Of a stretch of DNA of 64,000 bases, positions 38,901 through 50,559 are shown piece by piece; positions within the stretch are counted from its first letter, which is position 1; each line of letters opens with the position of its first letter. Source of the DNA: Hippopus hippopus. Lineage: Eukaryota > Mollusca > Bivalvia > Cardiida > Cardiidae. The translations under genes were made by a program, and so were the position numbers. Under the pieces are notes generated by a model. It was not told where the DNA came from, did no database searches, and was given only the letters and a program-made list of their open reading frames with translations. The stretch spans positions 930,001-994,000 of the forward strand of contig OX328113.1 in NCBI GenBank assembly GCA_946811185.2. The letters are read 5' to 3'.

Positions 38901-38910
38901 TTGGACCCTG
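35901..38910. mobile_element. CAGGG-type element interrupted by a hAT
   Basis: The termini cagggtccaaaaa (35,901) and ttttttggaccctg (to 38,910) are inverted repeats. agaggt directly flanks both ends, probably a 7-bp duplication that lost one base. Most of the interval is a second element (36,309-38,645), leaving about 670 bp for the outer one. No coding sequence was recognised. Confidence 0.6.
36309..38645. mobile_element. hAT-type non-autonomous element, 2.3 kb
   Basis: The ends are tagggttgac and the complement of gttacacccctac. A perfect 8-bp duplication, cttgaaac, is at 36,301-36,308 and 38,646-38,653. Inner sequence is rich in tattgcaatag near the left end and atcgat near the right end. 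No intact transposase frame is visible. Confidence 0.85.
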
Positions 38911-38929
38911 AGAGGTGAAGGCAGCCACC

Positions 38930-39240
38930 TATTTCTAGTGGCGGGGGCCCTGGAAATTAACAAGACAAACATATGGACTAAGTTTCATGAACACTGAACA
39001 AAAAATGTGGTCTCTAGAGTTTCTACCCACCTTTCATGAATACTGAATTGTAAGTATCAACAGAGTTCCTTGAACAATGGATTGAGAATACATATAAGGA
39101 TTTGCTAAGGTACACCTGATCACCTCTATTTTGACCAAGTGTGCCCAATTTCATACTTGTCTCAGATACCATCGAGAAATGTATTCTGAGTTTCATGAGC
39201 AGTGGACCAAAAACAGTCTTTACAGCACAAGGTTTTTCCA
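38930..39240 (+). repeat. Fragment of a dispersed tandem-repeat family
   Basis: It contains aagtttcatgaacactg, aatgtggtctctagag and a gatcacctctattttgacc-like unit. Related units form the array at 49,290-49,740. It is non-coding. Confidence 0.5.
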
Positions 39241-39474
39241 CGGTATGAACTCATGACTTACTTTTCGGCCAAATGTCAAGAACACAAGATCTGTGGCTGC
39301 TAAAGGGCATACAGGTAAGCACTTTGTGGTCAAGCAAGCTAATATCTAAAAACGCACAAAAAACCCACCCAACTTTTTCAACCCCAAAGTGATACAAAAA
39401 AAAAAAAAATCCATACAAACTTCAAACTGACTGGATAAAAAAATAGGCTGGATCATGAAATCAAAAAATTTTTC

Positions 39475-40561
39475 AACCAGCATTTATTCCTTTTTCCACA
39501 ATGTTTTCTAACCAATCAAAGACAAGTTCCATAATATGAGTCACATTTAAATTGGCGTCTGCAGATGCCCTCAATTTGGACAAGTCTACAATTTTATTGT
39601 GCAGTTAAGACTATAAAGAATCAATATGAATTTAAAAGGGCTTCAGTACTCAATATAATCAATAATCCAAAAGTCATTAAACCTTTACGACACAATCCAG
39701 ACTTTTAATTAACTTGACAGAGAATAATTTTGAAAACATCGTGGGAACTGGAGAAAATGCTGGTAACCAGTATTTTCTCCTTTTGCAAAAATATTTTCTA
39801 ATCTTACAAATTTCATAATTTGAGCAAAATTTATTTTGTTGTGTGCAGATGCTTTCAAAAACAGAAGTCTAAATTTTTGCCATTTTGTAAGCTTTACAAT
39901 AGCTTGTTTTGATGACCTTGAGATGAAAGGCCTTTGAAAATATTGTGGGGAAAAAAGAAAATGTTTGTATTCAGGAAGGTCCTCGTTTAGAGCAAAGTAC
40001 CTGCCAGTGTAGATTCAAAACAATGGGAAAATTCTCTCCAGTTTTATCTTTTATCAAATCGCCTGCAACTTGGCACTAAACTCTTGCCTCAACATTTGTT
40101 GCTGTGTGCAGTCTGATCTTGATCTATACAATACTTTTTTTATGATCCCATGGTGATGAAAGAAATAACTACAGATTATATTTTGTGTCTTTGGCCAGAT
40201 CTCTTTTGAAAAACATTGTGGCAAAGGGTAAACGTAAATTTATAGAAATAAGCAGTTCTCATTTGCAACAATGTATTAACATTTATTCTATCTTTTGTAT
40301 TCTCTACAAATATGTTTCAAGGTAGGCCACTTGACACTTTACCATAAAATCTTAAATTTTAACGACCCTTAGAAAAAAACTTTTGAAAACATTGAAGGAA
40401 AAAGAAGAAATCCTAGTGATCAGCATTTTCTCCTTTTCCCACAATGTTGTCTCTACCCTATCGAAGACAGGTTCCATCTTTTGAGCCAAAGTTAATTTGT
40501 CATCTGCAAATGCTTTAAATCTGGACAAGTGTACATTTTTGTCGTTTGGAAAAAAGGGTTA
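39475..40561. mobile_element. Cluster of family 1 MITEs
   Basis: A right half lies at 39,475-39,610. A full copy is at about 39,678-39,895, with hairpin gtgggaactggagaaaatgct / agtattttctccttttgc. A degenerate piece is at 39,930-39,975. Another full copy is at about 40,336-40,561, with centre agtgatcagcattttctcc and end aaaaaagggttaa. Confidence 0.6.
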
Positions 40562-40767
40562 AATGAAAGACTTACCCAAAAATGGTAACCCTGTCTATCA
40601 ATTTAACCTTTAGATGCCCAGCACTGTTTCATCACCGTCTAGAAAGTTCATTTAGTGAGAGGTTGTAAGTTCAACTTAATCTATCTGCAAATAAATAATT
40701 TATTGAATGGTGTTTTACACTGCTTTCAACATTATTTCAGTCATATCACTGCAACAGCTAACATATT

Positions 40768-41765
40768 CAGGGCTTCCCCTGTAAATTTGTGTGCCATTAA
40801 ATTGGTCAGCTCATAAAAATTGGGGCCAGTAAGAGCCAAGTTAGGTAGCCACATAGTACATTAGACACTTCAGTTTATTGGCCCATGTAACAGCTACTAA
40901 ATCCATTGCTCAGTACAAAACTGTTCATTCCTATTTGTGTTCCTTTTTCCCCTAAGGGTTTTCAAGGTTGTGAGCCGCGGAAACATAGAAATTGTGTTTA
41001 CACTGTAATACAGTGCAGAAAATAATTCATTTTCTTCAATATTTGTATATTGAAATATGTCATATATACTGCATGCTTTGTAAATAATTGTTATGACCAT
41101 TGAGCTTATAAAAAGTTATGCTTATGTGTCAAAAGAAAACTTCTGTTCTGTTCTGTAATACAGCGCTGTACTTTTAAAACTGCAAACCTGCCAGAATTCC
41201 TGGCTTTTTAATGACGATTACAGAAGTAATTTTGGATTGTGTGAAAAAGGGATAATTGTATTATTTCATTTTATCTTTAAAAAAGTACTAAAGGTTACAT
41301 CTGTTAAATGGTCCTTTTATTCTGGTCTTCACTCTCTATATGAATGTCCTATACCTTCTCTGACACTTGTTTCAGTGCTATCACTTAGAGAAAGTGGCCT
41401 ACTAATCTCTTCTTCTTCCCCCCTCCCCCACCCCGTCTTATTCAACACATTCATTTTATAAAACCACTTAAGTTTTTCCCTCATTATTAGTCAGCAATTT
41501 TAGCATTCACTTATATGTATCCCACTTATACTTTAATACATTTGAATAACTTTACTGCTTAAAGTCATTATCAAAGCTAAAGAGCTAGTCTGAAGTTTTT
41601 CTAAATGGACAATGTCATATTGACATCTTGTTGTGTCAAGGGTTTTCATGTTTATTTGTGGGGATTCTAATTTTCATGTCAGTTAACTTTTGGTATTTTC
41701 GAATGATTTTACATAAGGGTAAGAAGAAACTTTATCTTACTCTAGATTAACACCATTATTAAGCT
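40768..41765 (-). mobile_element. Partial CAGGG-type element, inverted paralogue
   Basis: It begins cagggcttcccctg and for about 1 kb is the reverse complement of the right part of 44,343-45,643. Shared segments include the agcaatggatttagta and agtacattagacactt blocks. The opposite terminus is not found, so the copy is truncated. Confidence 0.6.
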
Positions 41766-41984
41766 TTGCACAGGCCTCGGCTGAGTGGGCAATTTGGGCA
41801 AAAAAGTTGCCTGATTTCAAAAGACTTTGCTCGATTCGCCAAGAAAAGCGAAATCCAAGTCACCTGAAAAATTGGGAAGTCACCTCGCATATACTGACAA
41901 ATCATCTGGTGTCTAATCTACATTCTTACGAACAAAGTCCGTAACAAAGAAACAAATGAACAAATGCATGGCCGAAATACAAAC

Positions 41985-42068
41985 CACATCCGGCAGGATT
42001 CGAACCCACGCGGACAAGATTTTTCGAGGTTTAAAAGACCAATACCATAACCACTGAGCTAAAGAGAT
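41985..42068 (-). pseudogene. tRNA-like pseudogene or SINE head
   Basis: The minus strand reads tttagctcagtggttatgg (A box), a loop cttttaa with anticodon-like TTT, and gggttcgaatcc (B box). The T arm pairs. The acceptor stem and part of the anticodon stem do not, so it is not a functional tRNA gene. Confidence 0.6.
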
Positions 42069-42865
42069 ATCTCCCTAACGCAGTTGTTAGGTATTGTATT
42101 TAAGTCGGGACGAAGCCATGCATGAAGGAGTGGTCTCCTGTAACAACATAATCAGCGTGTGCCTTACCCGATTTACAGCTAGTGTCCAATCAGCGAGTTT
42201 AATTAGTTTACAACATACCAAGAGTCTGATTTAACAAGTGATTGTTAATTAAAGCCAATAGAGACAGAGTGTGCTGTGCTTTTTCTAGCTTGAGGTTTTT
42301 GTACCCTTTGGTAACTTGAGTTGGGGGTACACAAACAAGGATGGGGGTTCAGATCTAAACTACATAATTTCATTTAAATATCAAGTTTTAATGACAGCCT
42401 ACTAAAAGATAAATTGTTTGCATGCAATATGCGCATACAAGATTTTATAAATAGATCTACATGTTCACAGTTATAAGCTCTTCAAACACTTTAGGAACCT
42501 TTCCTCAAACTGTGCGAACATTTTTGGCAAAATCAATTCTAATGTTTGCTAAAACAAGCAAGTAAGTGAAATACCATGTAACTGGTTCAATTCCTGTACA
42601 AAATCTATCAAATCGGTAGTGTTGGGCAAACAGGTTAAAATCACAAACGATTATCGCTTTGTAATCCGAAGAGCACACCAACTAGTTATCAGTTGTACAA
42701 TCGGTGTCTCCATTTAACTGAGAATGCCTTTTTGCTTTAAATACTGTGACAATTTGTCTACATGATATTAAGTTTATAAGGATGTTGTGTTTTATACTTT
42801 AAAAATCAATGGAAATACAATACCATTTAGATTTTTTGCTTTATTTAGTATCATTTATATAAGGG

Positions 42866-43104
42866 TTTAACCCCTTTACCACACATTGCCGACTTTCAAC
42901 GACCCCGAGGAAGAAATCTTTTGACAGCATTGTGAGAAAAGGAGAATATGCTGATAATAGCATTTTCTCATCTCCCCACAATGTTTCTTAGTTTCCTAGT
43001 CGAACAACGAAAATTTGCTTCATTTTAGATACACTGACATTTTCGTCTACAAATGTTCGCAATTTGGATGGATCAAAAGTTTTGTCATGTGGGAAAAGGG
43101 GTTA
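42866..43104. mobile_element. TTAA foldback MITE, family 1 (nested)
   Basis: The ends are ttaacccctttaccac and gtgggaaaaggggttaa, the clearest termini of the family here. The central hairpin is gtgagaaaaggagaatatgct / agcattttctcatctccccac. Confidence 0.8.
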
Positions 43105-43327
43105 ACAAACCACTTTCTGTATGTAAATGTCTTATTTGTAAATAAAAGCCACACCCATTTATCTCTTCTTCTTATTTCATTTCGAACAAGAGAGAAATAA
43201 GTGGATACTTTTCTCTATGTAGTTATATAGCAATACAATAACTAGAATGAGTAGATATGACTGAAAAAAAAAATTATGATGGTGATAGTGTTGGTAAAAG
43301 AAAAACGGTTGAAAACAGCAGTTCTTC

Positions 43328-44135
43328 CAGGGTTCAATCTAGGCTGCGTTTTTGCGCCAATGGCGCGATTTTAAAGTCCTTGGCCCATTTTTGAAACTCC
43401 AGTGCGCCAGATCGGCGCAAAATCCAAAGCATCGGCGCTTTTCCGATTCCGTTGTGTGCCGCCATTAACTTTTTTTAAGTATAGTTTTTAGTGAGTCAGT
43501 GTTAGAAGACGCTTTCCGCAGTATTGAAATTTGACTGCAAAGCATCACAGCAACACAGAGAGCGTTACTGGTATTCGGATATTCACGGCACATGAACGAG
43601 CGCGATGGAAACCAGCTTTTGAAAACATGTCTGCAACGCAAACACAGAAACGAATCGGTGATTTCTTTTCTGGCGGAAATTCCGCCAAACAAGCAAAAAC
43701 GCAGCAATCGGGTGAAACTAATGGTGAAAAACAATCAGCTGTTGGAAAAGCTGGGAAATTGTATGCAAAAAAATTTCAAACTGAGTGGCTACAAAAGCCT
43801 CAATTTCACTGGCTTCGTTACGACGATGCAAAAAAAATTGTAATACAAGTCACTTGTATAATACAGCAATCATTTAAAACAAATGATTTTTAGTGTTGTT
43901 ACATAAATTGACCTCTTAACAACTCAATCACTATCCCCATACACAATTAAGCAGTAAATTATCTGGATTTACTTCCTTTATATGGTAAGTCAGTAATAAT
44001 TGAACTTTTAAAATGCCAAGATCCTGGTTATTTGGTTGTAAAAAAGTGCTGGCCCATCTCATAATACTGGTGGCCCCTTTTTAAAATATTGATGGGCCAC
44101 TGGCCCATTCTGACAAAATTCTAGATGGAACCCTG
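43328..44135 (+). mobile_element. CAGGG-type element with transposase remnant
   Basis: The inverted termini are cagggttcaatctag and ctagatggaaccctg. gttcttc flanks the left end and an overlapping gttcttc occurs at the right end, consistent with a 7-bp duplication with one base lost. It encodes the remnant at 43,531-43,893. Confidence 0.75.
43531..43893 (+). pseudogene. First-exon remnant of a BED/TTF-type transposase-like protein
   Basis: The frame holds residues KFQTEWLQ and WLRYDD (about 81-99 of 120). This arrangement is seen just before the zinc-binding Cys residues of ZNF862/hAT-like transposase-derived proteins. The likely start is Met33 (43,627) and a possible donor follows at 43,840. 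From there the frame is junk and no downstream zinc finger or DDE domain is present, so this looks like an internally deleted element. Residues 39-46 are QKRIGDFF, a match to the PCNA-binding (PIP-box) consensus. The family call rests on a short segment. Confidence 0.45.
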
Positions 44136-44342
44136 TTCTTCTTTTACTAACACATACTCCTCTCAAAAATAATACCTATCAATAAACTGTTCTTTAAAAC
44201 ATTTATCGAAAATAACAATGGTTTTGAAAACATACCCTTCTCTCGTATAACCTTAAAGTAGAAGGGAGGTAATCAGTAATCAACTAAAATTATTTTTCTT
44301 CAGAGTTACTTCTCTTTATCAAGTTTTTTTTCCCCACCATTG

Positions 44343-45643
44343 CAGGGCTCCCGCTCTCGATCGCCAGTGGCGCCAAATGCGAAAATTAAGAAAAAATGGC
44401 ACCAAAAATGAAGCACTGGCAAATGTACTGGCGACAAGTAAATGCCTATAAATAATTCTTAAAAGATCTTAACTCTGACTAAAACAATATGTATCAAGTG
44501 TGAAGGATGCCCGCGTTCCTGTTTATCACACCTAATCAAGCTGGCTTTCATTAACAGTTTTGTCTAATTACACACCAGTCTAGCATACACACCACATAAT
44601 GCTAATCAATCAAATGTCGATTTCGCAACGCCCCGTTGTGCACGCAGAAATTTCGAACCAATCAGAAACCAGATACAAGATTTAATTACCGCCCATAATT
44701 TCTAAAGCCACGCCTTGATTCTGCCTTACCTGGTAAGCATCCTCTCACTGGTTAGCATTTTATTGTGTGCACTTAGCGATGTCAATAATGAAAAACGTGT
44801 TAATGGTATTGATCCGCTTATCTAGCGTAAAATGACAGATTTTGAAGTTAGCTGCCACCCTTAATGAAAGTTTTATATCAAATCACGCAGAAATAATTTT
44901 CCGAAAATTAACCGACATGAAAAATGGATCGTCACAAAAAACGTGAAAACCCATGACACAACTAAATGTCAGTTGACGTCGTCCGATCAGAAGCACTTCA
45001 GACTGTCTTTTTAGCTTTGATAATGACTTCAAACAGTAAATTTACCTAAATATATGTATAAAACAATAAGTGGGTGCTAAAATATATGTCTAATAATGAG
45101 GAAAAAACTCGGGTGATCTTACGACATGAAAATGTTGAATAATGGGGGGGGGGGGACTTTGTAGGCCACTTCGTCTTACAGTGATAGCACTGGAACAAGT
45201 GTCAGAGAAGGTATAGGACACTCATACAGAAAGAAAAGACCAGCTGAATAAAAGGACTCTTTAACACAATTAGTAATTTTCAAGATAGAAATGATTTATT
45301 AAACCCTTTACCACACCATCCCAAATTTCTTCTTTAATTTCATTAAAACTCAAGGAATTCTAACAGGTTTGCAGCTTTAGAATTACAGCGCTGTATTACT
45401 GTTCAAATACAACTTCTGTGTCCCAGCAGCTCACAACCTTGAAAATCCTTGGGGATGAAGGAACAAAAGTAAGCATGTATGTAGTATTATAGTGAGCAAT
45501 GGATTTAGTAACTTTAACATGGGCCAATAAACTGAAACGTCTAATGTACTATGTGGCTACCTCAGTTGGCTCCTACTGGCCCAAATTTTTTTGAGCTGGC
45601 GAATTTGATGGCGCAAAAATTAAAACTTGCAGGGGAAGCCCTG
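44343..45643 (+). mobile_element. CAGGG-type non-autonomous element, 1.3 kb
   Basis: It starts cagggctcccgctctcgatc and ends gcaggggaagccctg. The left end is similar to that of 51,956-53,728 (gatcgcca...cgccaaatgcgaaaatt). cattg flanks both sides, a partial target duplication. No coding sequence is seen. Confidence 0.6.
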
Positions 45644-46466
45644 CATTGACATCTAAACCTTTGTAAATATATATATTGTGTGGTGAGATAGGCAATATTG
45701 CCTTTTTTTCCTTAATAAAGTTATTATTATTATTATTTTGGACCTTTAATTTTAATTTCCAAACGAGTTTTAAAAAAATGCTGACATATTTCAAGCATTT
45801 GCAGACGACACCACCAAACACCCCCCCATCTATATTTTCATTTCCTAAAACAACAATTTTTTCACTCATGAACAGAATTTTAGCTTCCACTTATTGTTTT
45901 ATTCAGAGATTTGTGTAAATTCACTGTTTAAATTCATTATTAAAGATGAGAAGATAGTTTGAAGTCCCTCTGATCAGACGATGCCACGCTGATCATTGTG
46001 GTCATGGGTTTTCACGTTTTTTTGGCGATCTATTTTTTGTGTCAATTAATATTTGGAGAAGTATTACCACATGATTTGACATCAGTTACTCAGTTTGAAT
46101 AGCAGGTAACTTTAAAATGTGTCATTTTACACTAGATAAGAGGATTAACACCTTTATTACGTTGTCATAAATGACTCGCAAGCTTCATGATCATTCATGT
46201 GTCCTTTGCATTTTATACTGATCGTGTTTAGCCTGTATTTCTGCCTGATGCATGAAAGCTAGGTTATATGAAGCTCTAGACCATAATTTCATGCGTAAGA
46301 TTGACAATTAGGCAGATACTTTTCAGCATCAAAGACATGTCATTTCAAATTTCCCAGCGTCAAAACCTGCACTATTGTCAACTTCGGAAGATAGTCGCCA
46401 ATCCGCAGCTCATTCATTTATTATTGAAAAGAACAAAGACAATTTAAACTGGGCCATCTTTCACTA

Positions 46467-46755
46467 GCAAATAATCAAATTGCAGCCAATATTCGTCCGC
46501 TAAAACAAACGACCTTGTTAATGCTTTATTTTACAATCCTAGTGACAAAAATTTTGAAGTCGGCAAACCAATCAAAACACAGCCGCAACCTTTTGGGCAC
46601 AAAAAATATAAAATCATATGATAACCTTAAAACGTTCTGGTTTAGCATCTGTATCTAAAATCTGGAAAACTCTAAGTTAGAGTGAGTGACTGTAAACATT
46701 TCGCTGCAGATTATCCCTGAAATTACAAAGTTCTATGAATTTCATTGTTTTTAGG
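46467..46755 (+). repeat. Dispersed copy of bases 1-293
   Basis: Collinear with the start of the window, for example aaataatcaaattgcagcca and agagtgagtgactgtaaaca. Substitutions and small indels are frequent. Confidence 0.8.
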
Positions 46756-47296
46756 GTGATTTTTTTGTACGTTCTTGTACGTATAGCCAGGCCTTTCAAT
46801 AAGATTTAAAGTAGAAGGGCAATTTCCAAAAGTAGAAGGGGGGTCTGGTGGTCCTCCCCCAGCAGGGGCCATGGGGGCAGTGCCCTGTCTGGGGGTCCAG
46901 GGGGCCAAAGGCCCCCGGCCAAAAACGAAAATTAGGTGTTTATAGACATGGAGAACCACATATCCAGGGGAGGGTATTAGGTGCCATTTCTTGTCCCTAT
47001 CCCCCCCCTTTTCTTTAGAAACATGGAGAAGAATATAATGAAGAGGATCAAATAAAACAGAACTTTTTGTCAACGAAGCTTAACTTTACTATTTCATCCC
47101 CAAATTTTGTTAATATGAAAATGAATGGTAATCAACAATGGCTCTTGGAGATGAGTCTATAGTATTTTTTGAATTTGTTTTGTTGATTTATCTGTCAGTT
47201 TTGTGCATAAATCATGCATAAAATGAGAAAACAATACAGAATTCCAAAAGCATTTTTGGGCATTTTCATCACACAACTTGCAAAATGTACTGCTGA
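46756..47296. other. No gene recognised
   Basis: A G/C-rich block (46,840-46,925, gggggtctggtgg and ggccaaaggcccccgg) is followed by AT-rich DNA. The minus-strand frame at 46,723-47,073 is Pro/Gly-rich because of this block and is not supported. Confidence 0.4.
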
Positions 47297-47427
47297 TTAC
47301 CAATCATTTTCACATTCACTCTCCAACCAGTCATCATAAGAGGGTGGCGGTGACTTGACATAAAGTTGCACAGCTTTAGCATATAGACGAACTTCATCTC
47401 TGACAAGCTCTGCAAATTCCTTAAAAG
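47297..47427 (-). pseudogene. Possible terminal exon fragment cut by a hAT insertion
   Basis: The minus-strand frame reads FKEFAELVRDEVRLYAKAV and continues through a PPPSYDDWL segment to a TAA at 47,297-47,299. Composition is protein-like and the stop is followed by AT-rich sequence. The frame runs up to 47,427, the edge of a hAT element, so any upstream coding sequence was disrupted. I do not recognise the family. Confidence 0.35.
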
Positions 47428-48597
47428 TAGTATTGGGTGATCGAAAATCTCAATCGATTATCGCTTTTAAATCAGTAGAGCAAACCTACCAGCTATTGGT
47501 TGTACAATCGGTTTCTCCATTTAACTGAGAATGCCTTTTTGCTTTAAATATTGTGATAATATTGTGTACATGATATTAAGTTTATAAAGATGTTGTGTTT
47601 TTCACTTTAAAGATCAATGGAAATACATTACCATTAAATTTTCTGCTTTATTCAATATCATTCATTTGGTTCCTTATATTTTAATTTCCAAACGAGTTAA
47701 AAAGAATCAGACATATTTCAAGCATTTGCAGACGACCCCCCCCCCCCCCCATAGATCTATATTTTCATTTCATTAAACAACATTTTTTTTTCACTCTTGA
47801 ACAGAATTTTACCTTCCACTTATTGTTTTATTCAGAGATTTGTGTAAATTCACTGTTTAAATTCATTATTAAAGATGAGAAGATAGTTTGAAGTCCCTCT
47901 GATTGGACGATGCCACGCTGCTCATTGTAGTGTCATGGGTTTTCACGTTTTTTTGGCGATTTATTTTTTCGTGACAATTAATTTTTGGAGAAGTATTACT
48001 ACATGATTTGACATCAGTTAGTCAGTTTGAATAGCAGGTAACTTTAAAATCTGTCACTTTACAGTAGATAAGAGGATTAACACATTTGTTACTTTGTCAT
48101 AAATGACTCGCCCCCTTCATTATCATGCGCGTCCTTCATGTTTTATACTGATCGTGTTTAGCCCATATTTCTGCCGGATGCGCGCAAGCTAGGTCATATG
48201 AAGCTCTAGACGATAATTTCATGCGTCAGATTGACATTTAGGCAGATATTTTTCAGTGTCAAAGACAGGTCATTTCAAATTTCCAAGTGTCGAAATCTGG
48301 GCTCAGGGATCAAATGAGAAGCTAGACGAGTTGTCAAGTTTTGTCAAGACATCCATGGACAAAAATTTCTTTCTCGTTTTTCCGGCCAATTTTCGTGTTT
48401 GTTATCCATTATGTTGAATCCAAGAGTGTGATTAATATAAGTCAAAAAACCAAGCGCTAAAAACCAGAATTCAAGTTTTGGGACCGAGCGAGTTCAGGAA
48501 TCGACTACAATCGATTCCGGGATTTTCAATCAATTATCGGTATCGGAAGCCAAAACCAACTGACTTTCGACTATAGTCGATCATCAGCCCACCACTA
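47428..48597. mobile_element. hAT-type non-autonomous element, second copy
   Basis: Nearly full-length relative of 34,547-35,734, from tagtattgggtgatcg to agcccaccacta, with the same internal C-run (47,737-47,750). Flanks share taaaag, an imperfect duplication. Confidence 0.8.
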
Positions 48598-49289
48598 TAA
48601 AAGACAAGTCTTTTCAGCTCAATCTAAATCTTGCGAGTCTTCTGTGCATTTGTGTTTAGAAGATTCGTAGACATGCTGGTTTGTTCACATAGCCCATTTC
48701 CAATTGTCGTAAACAACGTAGCACGATTCCGAGACATTCTGAGCCCAACCCATACCGATCCAATTCACATCAGCCCGCATGATTCGGACTTTATTACCTG
48801 GAACACCTCTGTCAGCTTTTTGGACCCCTCAAGTAAATAGAGATCCAAACATTACCATGCAAAGGTGACCCTCCCCAAAAATAGACTAAAGGCCGAAACT
48901 ACGTAGACCGAAATGACCTGGTCGAAACGAACGATAAAAAATACCAATTTCCGGCACTATTTTGTAAACAAACTATTCGCGAGACAGATCGGAAGGTGCA
49001 CTTAATTTTATTACGTTTTTAGTGACAGTGCTATGTTTTATAAGAAAAATAATCGATAAAAACATTCAGATAACGCCGTTCTATTCCGACTTTTATATTC
49101 TGGATTTAAAAAAAAACACCACTGACCATTTTTTGTAGGACAAAAGTAGCCAGGGGGTTCGGTCAAAATAGACGGGTGAAAGCCCTGATAGCAGAGAAAA
49201 ACTGTAAGTGATTTTTTCTACTTTGTACGTGAATCACGTACATTTATACGTAATCGCACACACTGACAGAAAACCCAAATTTTGCTATT
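48598..49289. other. No gene recognised
   Basis: Moderately AT-rich DNA. The frame at 48,631-48,840 has no family signature. A tail near 49,160-49,290 may be another transposon end. Confidence 0.35.
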
Positions 49290-49740
49290 TATTACCTGAC
49301 ATGACCCATTTTCATACTCTTCTGAGAAATCACCAACTTTCAAAAGTATTTCTTTGACAATATTGCCCCTAGAGTATACACAAGATTTTTCTAAGATTTG
49401 AACTAGTGACCCATTTTTTGAACCAACATGACCCATTTTCAAAATTGTTTGAGATATCATCAAGACAAATAAGTCCAGTGACAGCTTTCCAGAGAATTGC
49501 ACTGAAAATGTGACCTCGAGATTGTGCACAAGATTTTTCTAAGATCTGACTTAGTGACCTAGTTTTTTAACGGACAAGACCCATTTTCAAAATCATCCGA
49601 GATATTATCAAGACAAACATTTTGACAAAGTTTCATGAGTATCAGGCTGAAAATGTGGCCTCTAGAGTGTACACAAGGTAAAATGTGACCATGCTTGATG
49701 CATGATAGACACAGCAGGAGCACAAAAGCTCACCTTCAGC
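49290..49740 (+). repeat. ~130-bp tandem repeats
   Basis: Units share gacccattttcaaaat, gagatatcatcaagaca and cctctagagtgtacacaag, repeated three to four times with drift. I know similar non-coding units from bivalve genomes. Confidence 0.65.
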
Positions 49741-49754
49741 CTTTCATGCTCAGG

Positions 49755-49880
49755 TGAGCTAAAAATGGAAAAAATCCGGTAACTATCATTTTCTCCTTTT
49801 CCGTTAATGTTTTCTGTTAAATCAAATCTCATCACCTTAGCTAAATTTCATTTATTGTCTTCAAATGCTTTACAAATGGA
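49755..49880. mobile_element. Family 1 MITE, partial
   Basis: Only the right half is clear: atcattttctccttttccg and gtcttcaaatgctttac. Confidence 0.45.
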
Positions 49881-49977
49881 TGTCTGAACTTTTTCCTCCA
49901 CCAAGACTGAAAGGAGTATGAGCTATATATGAAATAGAGTTCTACAACTTTTGCAAAAAACAAAGAATGAAACTTAC

Positions 49978-50354
49978 CACTAAATGCAGGGTGGTACTTC
50001 AAATCTTGTAATTCTACAGCCAGCATTGAATCTACTGAAGCAATTGTGATGTAGTAAAAAGAATTATCCTCCACTTTCACCAACACCATAGGGTGACCAG
50101 ATGTTTTCAAACTGTAGACAGCAAAATTGGCCCACACAAAGTCTATCAGACCACAACTCAAGAAACTGCACTTGACCAAGAATTTGGAAGTCTTTTAATT
50201 TCCTATGTTTTGGCCTGAAGTTAGTTAATTCAAATGCCTGTATAGTTTGTTTAATAGCCACACAAGTAAAAGTTTTAGAGGTCTGAAAGTGACCTGTATT
50301 TGTACTGAACAGACGGCAGTCTTTTGTGTCAGCTATCTTCATAGGATCTGATTC
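49978..50354 (-). pseudogene. CNH-domain exon (citron/MRCK-like kinase), frameshifted
   Basis: The minus strand first encodes KIADTKDCRLFS, then VAIKQTIQAFELTNFRPKHR and LELWSDRLCVG. After a frameshift near 50,125 it continues FAVYSLKTS through SVDSMLAVELQDL. This order, with a DRLCVG-type motif, a following aromatic strand and a D-AL-AVEL segment, is that of the CNH domain at the C-terminus of citron and MRCK-type kinases. The exon ends at a consensus donor, GTG|GTAAGT, at 49,978 and may begin after tgaatcag near 50,354. A few codons appear lost at the frameshift. No kinase or neighbouring CNH exon was found, so this may be a stray or decayed exon, or a real gene with a sequence error. Confidence 0.6.
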
Positions 50355-50559
50355 ATAACGTCAAGGGCAGATGTGTGAAACAATTTGATATATCTTTCTC
50401 TACCTACAAATGAAAATAAACATCATCTCACCGGAACAGTCCATATGGTGAACAAGAGCGGCAAATTGTCGCAAGATACGCCCGTCCCACTGCCAGTTGT
50501 CAAGGGGGTATAATAATCGTAAAGGGCAGGTAATGCAACAAACATGTTTACCAAGTCTC

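Larger units (their letters stand above)
42617..46370. mobile_element. hAT copy split by nested insertions
   Basis: The left 250 bp (from tagtgttgggcaaac, 42,617-42,865) and a right fragment (about 45,745-46,370) align to the 34,547-35,734 element in order. The 2.9 kb between them is occupied by a family 1 MITE and two CAGGG-type elements. The far right terminus is missing. Confidence 0.65.

Noticed and set aside
41985..42068. Functional tRNA gene with TTT anticodon
   Set aside because: The acceptor and anticodon stems do not pair. A tRNA-derived pseudogene or SINE head fits better.
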